Shown here: positions 30,801 to 42,800 of the stretch, one piece after another
Layout of the letters: every line of letters starts with the position of its first letter
Numbering within the stretch: position 1 is the stretch's first letter
Assembly (NCBI RefSeq): GCF_027497495.1
Contig: NZ_CP114205.1
Location: 7,750,001 to 7,814,000, forward strand
Origin: Streptomyces tubercidicus
GTDB lineage: Bacteria > Actinomycetota > Actinomycetes > Streptomycetales > Streptomycetaceae
Direction of reading: 5' to 3'
Length of the DNA stretch: 64,000 bases
Position numbers and translations under genes: made by a program
Notes under the pieces: model-generated
Databases searched by the model: none
Told to the model about the DNA's origin: nothing
What the model saw: only the letters and a program-made list of their open reading frames with translations

Positions 30801-33800
30801 GAGCCCATCGCCATCGTCGCGATGAGCTGCCGCTACCCCGGCAGCGTGCGTACCCCCGAAGACCTGTGGCAGCTGGTCGCCGAAGGCGGAGACGCGGTTT
30901 CCGACTTCCCGGTCGACCGGGGCTGGGACGTCGACGCGGCCTACGACCCGGACCCGGAGAAGCCGGGCTCGATCTATGCGCGCGAAGGCGGCTTCCTCCA
31001 CGACGCGGGGTACTTCGACCCGGCGTTCTTCGGGATGAGCCCCCGGGAGGCGCTGGCCACCGATCCGCAGCAGCGGCTGCTGCTCGAAGTGGCCTGGGAG
31101 GCCTTCGAACGCGCGGGCATCGACCCCACCTCGGTGCGCGGCGCCAACGGCGGAGTGTTTGTCGGCGCTGCCACCTCCGGGTACGGCGTCGGCGCGTCCG
31201 ACCTTCCGGAAGGCCTACAGGGGCTGCTCCTCGCCGGCAACGCCACGTCCGTGGCCTCCGGCCGGATCGCCTACACCCTCGGTCTGGAAGGTCCGGCCGT
31301 CACGGTCGACACGGCGTGCTCCTCGTCGCTGGTCGCCCTGCACTGGGCCTGCCATGCGCTGCGCCGCGGCGAATGCGATCTGGCGTTGGCCGGCGGCGTC
31401 GCCGTGATGTGCACCCCGGCCATGTTCTTCGAGTTCAGCAGGCAGCGCGGCCTCGCGGCCGACGGCCGTTGCAAGCCGTTCTCCGACGATGCGGACGGCA
31501 CCGGATGGTCGGAGGGCGCCGGCATGCTGCTCGTCGAGCGGCTCTCCGACGCGCGGAAGAACGGACATCCGGTACTGGCAGTCGTCCGGGGTACGGCCAT
31601 CAACTCCGACGGTGCATCCAACGGACTGACCGCCCCCAACGGCCCCTCGCAGCAGCGCGTGATCCGGTCCGCGCTGTCCCGGGCCGGACTGACGCCGAGC
31701 GAAGTCGACGCCGTCGACGCCCACGGGACGGGCACGTCACTGGGCGACCCGATCGAGGCACAGGCCTTGCTCGCCACATACGGAAAGGACCGGGCGGACA
31801 ACGGGCCGCTACGGCTCGGCTCGCTCAAGTCCAACATCGGCCACACCCAGTCGGCGGCCGGTGTCGGCAGTGTCATCAAGATGGTCATGGCCATGCACCA
31901 CGGCACACTGCCCAAAACCCTGCACATCACCGAGCCGTCCCGGCACATCGAGTGGACTGCCGGAGACGTCGAGGTGCTGACCGAGGCGATGCCCTGGGAG
32001 CCGGACGGACACCCGCGCCGCGCCGGAGTCTCCTCGTTCGGGATCAGCGGCACCAATGCCCACGTCATCATCGAGGAGACACCGGCGACCGAGGACACCC
32101 CGGCACCGGAGGAGGACGGCGAGCCCGTCCGAGCACTCCCCCTCGTGCCCTGGGTGGTGTCCGCCCGGAGCGCGGACGCGCTGCGGGCACAGGCGGCGCA
32201 GCTGCTGGCACGGGTCACGAAGGACGAGCTGGACCTGACCGATGTCGGTCACTCCTTGACCACCACCCGGACGGCGTTCGAACACCGCGCCGTGGTCCTC
32301 GCGCAGGACCGGGCCACGGCCCTGCGCGGCCTCACGGAACTGGCCACCCACGGCCCCGGCACTGCGAGTGCCGACGTGATACGCGGCCGCACGATGCGAG
32401 GCGCCACCGCCTTCCTCTTCACCGGACAAGGCGCCCAACATGCCACTATGGGACGGGAGTTGTACGCGGCATACCCCGCCTTCGCCGTGGCCTTCGACGA
32501 GACCTGCGCACTCCTCGACACTCAGCTGGAACGACCGCTGCAAGACGTCCTCTTCGGCGAGGGCGCCGAAGCCGACACCGATGCGCTCCACCGGACGGTA
32601 TTCACCCAGCCCGCGCTCTTCGCGGTGGAAGTGGCGCTCTATCGCCTGCTCGAATCCTGGGGGATCAAGCCCAAGTACCTGGCCGGCCATTCCGTTGGTG
32701 AGTTGGTGGCGGCGCATGTGGCGGGGGTGTTGTCGCTGGCGGATGCGTGTCGGCTGGTGGCGGCGCGTGGCCGGTTGATGGAGGCGTTGCCGGCGGGTGG
32801 GGCGATGGTGTCGCTTCAGGCGTCGGAGTCCGAGGTGTTGCCGCTGCTGGAGGGCCATGAGCAGCGGGCGGGGATTGCTGCGGTGAACGGTCCGCAGGCT
32901 GTGGTGATTTCGGGTGCGGAGTCCGCGCTGGTGGAGATTGCCGGGCGTTTTGAGGAGCAGGGGCGGAAGGTGAAGCGGCTGCGGGTGAGCCATGCTTTCC
33001 ATTCGCCGCTGATGGAGCCGATGCTGGACGAGTTCCGGGCCGTCGCGGAGAGCGTGGCATACGCGAAGCCGCGTATCCCGGTGGTCTCGAATGTGACCGG
33101 TGAACTCGCCACAGCGGAAGAACTGACCTCTGCCGACTACTGGGTGCGGCATGTGCGGGAGGCCGTCCGGTTCGCTGACGGTGTCCGGTGGCTCGCAGAG
33201 CACGGCGTGACGCGGTTCCTGGAACTGGGGCCGGGCGGCACGCTTACTGCGATGGCGCAGGCCTGCCTCGCGGACTCGGACGACGAGGAACCGGAGCGGG
33301 TGTGCCTCGCCTCCATGCGGGCGGACCGGCCGGAGACCACCTCTCTGATGACGGCGGTGGCCGACGCCTTCGCGACGGGTGCACCGCTCGACTGGGCCGC
33401 GTACTTCGCCGGCACCGGGGCGCGCCGGGTGGAGCTGCCCACGTACGCGTTCCAGCGCGAGCGCTACTGGCTGGAATCCACGGCTGCGGCGACCGAGCCG
33501 CCCGCGCGCTCGGGCGTGGACGGCTGGCGGTATCGGGTGGAGTGGAAGCCGCTGGTGGCGGAGTCGGGTGGGGTGCCGGCTGGTCGTTGGCTTGCGGTGG
33601 TGGCAGCTGAGGACGCGTGGTCTGCGGCTGTGGTGGAGGGGCTTTCGGGGTGTGGTGTGCCGCTTGAGCGGGTGGAGTGTGCCGTGGGGGAGGTGGACCG
33701 GGGTGTGCTGGCTGAGCGGTTGGGTGAGGTGGCTGGTGGGGAGCCGGTCGCTGGTGTGCTGGTGGTCGGTGTCGTGGATGCGGCGGGTACCGCTGTGCTG

Positions 33801-36800
33801 GTGCAGGCGCTGGGGGACGCCGGTGTGGGTGGGCGTGTGTGGGTGGTGACGCGGGGGGCCGTTGCGATCGGTCGGTCGGATGGTGGGCCGGACCCGGCGC
33901 AGGCAGCGGTGTGGGGCGTGGGCCGGGTGGCGGCGTTGGAGTTGCCGGATCGTTGGGGTGGTCTGGTGGATCTTCCGGAGGCCGTGGAGGGTAGGGCGCT
34001 TGACCGGCTTGCCGGTGTTCTGGCCAGTGGTGTTGAGGATCAGGTGGCGGTGCGGGCGTCCGGTGTGTTCGGTCGGCGGTTGGTGCACGCTCCGGCTCCC
34101 GCTGCGGAGACAGAGGGTGGTTGGCGGCCGCGGGGGACGGTGCTGATTACGGGTGGTACGGGTGCGTTGGGTGCGCGTGTGGCGCGGTGGGTTGCCGAAC
34201 GTGGTGCCGAGCATGTGATTCTGACGAGCCGTCGTGGCCCGGAGGCCCCGGGTGCGTCCGAGTTGGAGGCGGAGCTGTCTGCCCTTGGTGTGCGGGTGTC
34301 GATGGTGGCGTGTGATGTGTCGGATCGGGTTGCGGTTGAGGGGTTGTTGTCGGGCTGTGCGGTGGATGCGGTGGTTCATGCGGCGGGTGTGGTGGATTCG
34401 GTGCCGTTGAGGGATGCGGATGCGGAGCACTTTGCTGGGGTGATGGGGGCGAAGGTTGCGGGTGCTGTGGTGCTGGATGAGGTGTTGGGTGATCGGGAGT
34501 TGGATGCGTTTGTGGTGTTCTCTTCGATTGCTGGTGTGTGGGGGAGTGGTGCTCAGGGGGCGTATGCGGCGGGGAACGCCTTCGTCGAGGGGTTGGTGGA
34601 GGCGCGTCGTGCGCGGGGTGCGGTGGGTTGTGCGGTGGCGTGGGGGCCGTGGGCCGGCGGGGGGATGGCTGGTGTTGAGGGTGCGCTGGAGCATCTGGAG
34701 CGTCGTGGGTTGAGGGCTCTTGATCCGGATCTTGCTGTTGCTGCTTTGGCGGGGGTTGTGGGTTCGGTGGTGGTGGCGGATGTGGAGTGGGAGCGGTTTG
34801 CTCCGGCGTTCACCAGTGCCCGTCCGAGTCCGTTGCTGGAGGATCTGCCGGAGGTTCGGGCGGCGTTGGGGGGTAGCGAAGGCGCTGGTCGTGGTGTGGT
34901 TTCCGGTGCCGGGGTGGTGGTGCGGGAGCGGTTGGCGGGGTTGTCGGTTGCGGAGCGGGAGCGGGCGCTGCTGGAGCTGGTGCGTACCCTTGCCGCAGCA
35001 GTCCTCGGCTACAACAAGCCGGATTCGATGGAAGCACGAAGCGCCTTCCGGGACCTGGGCTTCGACTCGCTCACTGCCGTGGAACTGCGTGGGCGGTTGA
35101 ATGCCGAGACCGGCCTGCGGCTGCCCGCCACAGTGGTCTTCGACTACCCGACGCCGGTTGAGCTGGCGCGTTTCCTGGACGGTGAGTTGTTCGGGGCGGT
35201 GTCAGGCGTGGCGTCCGACCTGCCAGTGATGGCTTCCGTCTCGGACGATCCGGTGGTCATCGTCGGGATGAGTTGCCGCCTTCCCGGTGGGGTGACGAGC
35301 CCCGAGGACCTGTGGCGGCTGGTGGCCGGAGCCGAGGACGCGATTTCCGAGCTCCCCAACGACCGCGGCTGGGACCTCGACGCCCTCTATGACCCGACCC
35401 CGGGACAGCCGGGGAAGAGCTATGCGCGTCACGGTGGATTCGTCAGCGGAGTCGACCGGTTCGATCCGGCGTTCTTCGGCATCAGCCCACGTGAAGCCGT
35501 CGCGATCGACCCGCAGCAGCGCCTGCTGCTGGAGACCTCCTGGGAGGCACTTGAGCGTTCCGGTATTGATCCGCAGTCGCTGCGGGGGAGCCGTGCCGGG
35601 GTCTTCGTCGGTTCCAACGGCCAGGACTACCCTGCCCTTTTGCTGAGCACCCCGGACGGTCAGGACGGCTACCTCGGCACGGGGAACGCAGCCGCTGTGG
35701 TGTCGGGCCGGGTGTCGTATGCGCTGGGCCTTGAGGGGCCTGCGGTGACGGTGGATACGGCGTGTTCCTCGTCACTGGTGGCCTTGCATCTGGCTGCGCA
35801 GTCCCTGCGCTCGGGTGAGTGCGATCTGGCGCTGGCCGGCGGGGTGACCGTGATGTCCACACCGGGGGCGTTCATCGAGTTCAGCAGGCAGCGGGGGCTT
35901 GCTGCTGATGGCCGGTGCAAGGCGTTTTCGGATGCGGCGGATGGCACGGGGTGGGCTGAGGGCGCCGGTGTGCTGGTCGTGGAGCGGTTGTCGGACGCGC
36001 GGCGGAATGGTCACCGGGTGCTGGCAGTAGTGGCCGGCAGTGCGGTGAATCAGGATGGTGCGTCGAATGGTTTGACGGCGCCGAATGGCCCCTCCCAGCA
36101 GCGGGTGATCCGGCAGGCATTGGCGGGCGCGGGGTTGTCCGCCTCGGATGTGGACGCCGTGGAGGCGCATGGCACGGGGACGTCGCTGGGCGATCCGATC
36201 GAGGCGCAGGCGCTGATTGCTACGTATGGCCAGGACCGCCCGGCGGAGCGGCCGTTGTGGCTGGGTTCGGTGAAGTCGAACATCGGGCACACGCAGGCGG
36301 CTGCGGGTGCTGCGGGTGTCATCAAGATGGTGCTGGCGTTGCAGCACGGGGTGCTGCCGCAGACCCTGCATGTGGATGAGCCGTCGTCGCATGTGGACTG
36401 GTCGGCCGGCAATGTGCGGCTGCTCGACGAGGCCGTCGGATGGCCGGAGAGTGGCCGCCCGGGGCGGGCGGCTGTTTCCGCCTTCGGTGTCAGTGGGACC
36501 AACGCGCATGTGGTGATCGAGCAGGCTCCGGTGGAGGAGAGCTCGGAGGCGCTGCCGGTCGGTGGAGTGGGTGTGGTGCCGTGGGCGGTGTCGGCGCGGA
36601 GTCGGGAGGGGCTGCGGGCGCAGGCGCAGCGGTTGTTGGCGCATGTGGAGGCCCGGCCTGAACTCGGCTTGTCGGAGGTGGGGTTCGCCCTGGGCACGAC
36701 ACGTTCGGCATGGGAACACCGGGCCGTCGTCCTCGGCACCGAACGCAGTGGTCTGGTCGACGGACTCAAGGCCCTGGCCAGGGGCGAGGACGCGGCTTCC

Positions 36801-39800
36801 GTGGTGACCGCTCTGGCTGAGCCCGAAGCGCGATGGGCGCTGCTCTTCACGGGGCAGGGTGCGCAGCGGTTGGGGATGGGCCGGGAGCTGTATGACGCGT
36901 TCCCGGTTTTCGCGGACGCCTTTGATGCCGTGTGCGCGCACTTCGACAGCGAATTGGCGTCGCCGTTGCGGGATGTGGTGTTCGGTGACGACGCGGAGAA
37001 GTTGAACCGGACGGGCTTCACTCAGCCTGCGTTGTTTGCGGTGGAGGTGGCGCTGTTCCGGCTTGTCGAGTCCTTCGGCATCCGCCCCGACTACCTCATG
37101 GGCCATTCCATCGGTGAGTTGGTGGCGGCGCATGTGGCGGGAGTCCTGTCGCTGGCGGATGCCTGCCGTCTGGTTGCGGCTCGTGGCCGGCTGATGCAGG
37201 CGCTCCCGGCGGGCGGGGCCATGGTCTCGGTCCAGGCGTCGGAGGCTGAGGTACTGCCGCTGCTGGAGGGCTATGACCAGCGGGTGAGTATTGCCGCCGT
37301 GAACGGCCCGAGGTCGCTCGTGGTTTCCGGTGAGGAGTCCGCGGTCGCGGAGATCGCCGGGCATTTCGAGTCCGAGGGCCGGAGGGTGAAGCGGCTCCAG
37401 GTCAGCCATGCCTTCCACTCCCCGCTGATGGACCCGATGCTGGACGAGTTCCGGACCGTCGCGGAAGCCGTCACCTACGAGGAACCCCGCATCCCGGTGG
37501 TCTCGAATCTGACCGGCGCGCTCGCCACGACCGAGGAGTTGACCTCCCCCGACTACTGGGTGCGTCACGTCCGTGATGCCGTCCGCTTCGCCGACGGCAT
37601 CCGCTGGCTGGCGGAGCATGGGGTCACCCGTTTCCTGGAGATCGGTCCGGACGGCACCCTGACCGCCATGGCGCAAGGCTGCCTCGACAGCGACGTGGAA
37701 GCCGACCATGTCCTCATCCCGGCGCTGCGGGCCGATGACCGTGGTGAAGTGTCCGCCATGCTGACGGCAGCCGGACGGGCATTCGTCCACGGCGCCGAAA
37801 TCGACTGGCAGGCATTCTTCCCTGCCACCGCTCCCGCCCCCACCACCTCTGTCGACCTCCCCACCTACGCCTTCCAACGCCAGCGCTACTGGCCGCGGTT
37901 CAGCGGATCGCCGACGGGCGACCTGGGCTCTGCCGGGCTGGTGTCCGCACATCACCCCCTGTTGGGTGCGGCCGTCTCCTTGGCCCACAGCGAAGACGGC
38001 ACGGACGGCACGTACGGTACGGACAGCCCGTACGGCACGCCCGAGAGCGGCGCCGTGGTGTTCACGGGACGGGTCTCCGTCGCGGCCCAGCCCTGGCTCG
38101 CCGAACATGTCGTCTCGGGTTCGATTCTGCTTCCCGGCACCGCCTTCCTGGAGCTGGCCGTCCGCGCCGGGGATCAGGTCGGCTGTACGCAGGTGGTGGA
38201 ACTGACACTGCAGGCGCCCCTTGTTCTGCCGGAGCGAGGTGCCGTACAGCTTCAGGTGGCCGTCGGGGCCGCCGACGACTACGGACACCGCACGCTGAGC
38301 GTCTACTCCCGGCCGCAGGACGAGGGCGCCGAGCAGCAGCCCTGGGTACGCCATGCCGTCGGTGTTCTCGGCACGGACAGCCCGGCTCCCGGGGCCGGTC
38401 TGTCCCAGTGGCCGCCGACTGGAGCGCAGCCCGTCACCCTGGACGGGCTGTACGAGGGGCTGGCGGCGGCAGGCTTCGGCTATGGGCCGGCCTTCCGTGG
38501 GCTGCGCGAGGCATGGAGCCGTGGGGACGAGTTGTTTGTCTCGGTCGAACTTCCGGAGAGCGCCGTCCCCGAGGCGGCCGGATTCGGACTGCATCCGGCA
38601 CTGCTGGACTCGACGCTGCACGCGCTAGGTCTGGTGGACTCCGGCCAAGCGGATGACGGCCGAGGCCGGTTGCCGTTCTCCTGGTCAGGGGCGACGCTGC
38701 ACGCGGCCGGTGCGTCAGTGCTGCGTGCCCGGCTGTCCGTGAACGGTCCCGACTCGGTCGCCCTGGAGCTGGCCGACGCCTCGGGCGGGCCCGTCGCGAC
38801 GATCGACTCCCTGGTCCTACGGCCGGTGTCGGCCGACGGGATCGCCCAGGCCAGGACGGGCCGGCGACCGGACACCGCCTTGCACACGCTGGACTGGATC
38901 CCGCTGGCAGAGCCCACGAGCACGGCCGCCACCGCCACCGTCGACGCCGCCGTCATCGACATGGCCGACATCGACATGGCTGACATGACCGATGACGGCA
39001 GCCGACCCAGCCTGTCCGCCCTCGGTGCCTCGGCCTACCCCGATCTCGATTCGCTGTCCCAGGACGAGGCCGAGGTCCCCTCCCACGTCCTGCTCCGCCT
39101 GGCTGCCCCCGAGGGCGACCCGGCGGCCGCAGCACACACCGCGACCCATCGGGCGCTCGACATCATCCAGACCTGGCTGGCCGACGAGCGATTCGCCGCC
39201 TCCCGGCTGGTCGTCGTCACCCAGGGCGCGGTCACCGTGGACGAACGCCGACCGAACCCGGCGCTGGCCGCCGTCTGGGGGCTCATCCGATCGGCACGCT
39301 CGGAGAACCCGGACCGGTTCACCCTGGTCGACCTCGACGCGACGAGCGAGTCCCTCGCCGCGCTCCCCGCCGCTCTGACCTGTGACGAGCCCGAACTCGC
39401 CATCCGTACGGGCAAGTTGCACGTCCCGAGGCTGAGCAGGCAGCGGCGGCCCGATGCGCTGGCGGTGCCCGGAGAGAGCGATGCGTGGTGCCTGGACATC
39501 GCGGAGAGGGGCACGCTGGAGAACCTGCGGCTTGCCGAATACCCCACGGCACAGGCGGAGTTGGGCGTCGGGCAAGTGCGGATCGCCGTACGCGCCTCCG
39601 GCCTGAACTTCCGTGATGTGCTGACCGCGCTCGGCATGTATCCGGGCGACGCGGTGACCCTGGGCATCGAGGGCGCCGGTGTGGTCACCGAGACCGGCCC
39701 GGGGGTGACCGGGTTCGCCCCGGGCGACCGCGTGATGGGGCTGTTCACTCAGTCCTTCGGTCCCCTCGCGGTGGCTGACGGACGCACCCTCGTCCGCATC

Positions 39801-42800
39801 CCGGAGGGCTGGTCGTTCGCGCAGGCGGCCTCTGTGCCGGTTGTGTTCCTCACGGCGTACTACGCGCTGGTGGACCTGGGTGGTCTCCAGGCCGGTGAGT
39901 CGGTGCTGGTGCATGCCGCCGCGGGCGGTGTGGGGATGGCCGCGGTGCAGCTGGCGCAGCATCTGGGTGCGGAGGTCTTCGGCACCGCGAGTCCGGGGAA
40001 GTGGGAGACCCTGCGTACCTCGGGTCTGGACGAGGCACATATCGCGTCCTCGCGTGAGCTGGACTTCGAGCGGGCGTTCCTGGCGGCGACCGCCGGCCGG
40101 GGTGTGGATGTGGTGCTGGACTCCCTGGCGGGGGAGTTCGTGGATGCCTCGCTGCGGCTGCTGCCGCGGGGCGGACGCTTCCTGGAGATGGGCAAGACCG
40201 ATGTCCGCGACGCACAGGAGGTCGCGGCCGCGCACAAGGGCGTGCGTTATCAGGCGTTCGATCTGTTTGACGCCGGTCCCGAGCGGATCGGGGAGATGCT
40301 GACGGCGCTCGTCGCGCTCTTCGAGGAGGGTGTGCTGCGGCCGCTGCCGCTCACCGCATGGGACGTACGGAAGGCGCCTGAGGCGTTCCGTTACCTCAGC
40401 CAGGCCAAGAATGTCGGCAAGGTCGTGCTGACGATGCCGGTTCCGCTCAATGCGGAAGGAACGGTGCTGGTCACGGGTGGTACGGGTGGTCTGGGTGCGT
40501 TGGTGGCCCGGCATCTGGTGACCGAGCACGGGGTACGGCACCTCCTGTTGGTCAGTCGTCGGGGGCCACAGGCTCCGGGCGTCGACGCGCTGTGCGAGGA
40601 ACTCGCCGCCCTCGGCGCCGAGGTCACCGTCGCCGCGTGTGACACCGCGGATCGTACGGCGCTGAGCGGTCTGCTGGGTGCGGTGCCGAAGCAGCATCCG
40701 CTCGCCGCCGTCGTGCACACGGCCGGGGTGCTCGACGACGGTGTGCTGTCGTCGCTGACGCCCGAGCGGCTGGATGCTGTGCTGGCGCCGAAGGCGGACG
40801 CGGTGAGCGCCCTGCACGAGCTGACCCGGGACGAGGACCTGGCGGACTTTGTCGTGTTCTCCTCCGTCGCCGGTATGTTCGGCGGCTCGGGGCAGGGCAA
40901 CTATGCGGCGGCGAATGCCTTCCTGGACGCGTTCGCCCAGGCCAGGCATGGTGTGGGGCTGCCCGCCACCGCACTTGCGTGGGGTCCGTGGGCTCCCGGC
41001 GTGGGAATGACCGGCGAGCTGGCGGAGGCCGATCTGCAGCGCATGGCGCGTGGTGGCATGGTGCCGTTCACGGTCGAGCAGGGCATGGCGGCCTTTGACG
41101 CCGCTTTCCGTACTGCCGAGCCGGTGTACGCCCCGGTGCGGCTGGACTACGCGGCGCTGCGGGCACCGCACTCCGCGGTGCCGGCTCTGCTGCGTGGTCT
41201 GGTGACCGGGTCCGCCCGGCGCTCGGCCGCGTCGGCTGCCGCCGGTGACGCCGCGCAGAGCCTGCGGACCCGGCTGGGCGCGCTGCCCGCCGCCGAGCGG
41301 GAGTCGGCCGTACTGGACCTGGTCCGTGCGCAGGCGGCACTGGTGCTCGGGCACGCCGGCCCCGAAGCGGTCGAGCCCGCACGGGATTTCCGGGGCCTGG
41401 GCATTGACTCGCTCACCGCTGTCGAGCTGCGCAACCGGCTGGGCGCGGCGACCGGTCTGCGGCTGCCGGCGACGCTCGTCTTCGACTACCCGTCGCCGGT
41501 GGTACTGGCTCGCCATGTGTGCACCGAACTGTTCGGAGACGATGCGGCGGCTGTCGCCCCGGTCGCTGCGGCCGGTCGGCTGGCGACCGGCGAGGAGCAG
41601 CTCGCCATCGTCGCCATGAGCTGCCGGTTCCCGGGAGGGGCGGGCAGCCCGGAGGAGTTCTGGCGGCTGCTGGCCGACGGCGTGGACGCGCTGTCGCCGG
41701 TGCCCGCCGACCGGGGCTGGCAGACCGGTGACGACGCCGACCCGGTCGAGGGCGGTTTCCTCTACGACGGTGGTGACTTCGACGCGGACTTCTTCGGTAT
41801 CTCGCCCCGCGAAGCAGTCACCATGGACCCACAGCAGCGGCTTCTGCTCGAAGTTTCGTGGGAGGCACTGGAGCGGGCCGGCATTGACCCGACGGCGCTG
41901 CGTGGCAGCCGGACCGGGGTGTTCGCGGGGACGAACTACCAGGGTTACGGCTCGGCCGCGCACGCCCTGCCTGAGGGGTCCGAAGGGCAGTTGCTCACCG
42001 GTCACGCGACCAGCGTGGCCTCCGGCCGTGTCTCCTATGCCCTGGGACTTGAAGGTCCGGCGGTGACGGTCGACACCGCCTGTTCGTCGTCGCTGGTGGC
42101 GCTGCATCTGGCCGCACAGGCCCTGCGGCTCGGGGAGTGCGATCTCGCCCTCGCAGGCGGGGTGACCGTGATGCCCACTCCGGGTACCTTCGTGGAGTTC
42201 GGTCGGCAGGGGGGACTGGCGGGCGACGGGCGGTGCAAGGCGTTCTCCGACGACGCGGACGGCACCGGCTGGGGCGAGGGGGCGGGCCTCGTCCTGGTCG
42301 AGCGGCTCTCTGACGCGCGGCGCAATGGCCACCCGGTGCTCGCCGTGCTCCGTGGCTCCGCGGTCAACCAGGACGGCGCGTCCAACGGCCTGACGGCCCC
42401 CAACGGCCCCTCCCAGCAGCGGGTCATCCGGGCGGCACTCGCCAACGCCGAGCTTGCGGCCCATGAGGTGGACGTGGTCGAGGCACACGGGACCGGGACG
42501 TCGCTGGGTGATCCGATCGAGGCACAGGCGCTGCTCGCTACGTATGGTCAGGATCGTGATGAGGACCGGCCGTTGTGGCTGGGCTCGGTGAAGTCGAACA
42601 TCGGGCACACTCAGTCCGCGGCCGGCATTGCCGGTGTGATCAAGATGGTGCTGTCGCTCCAGAACGGTGTACTGCCGCGAACGCTGCATGTCACCGAGCC
42701 CTCCTCACACGTGGACTGGTCGTCCGGAGATGTGCGGCTGCTGACCCGGGCCGTGGAGTGGCCACAGGGCGAACTGCCGCGCCGGGCCGCTGTGTCCTCG

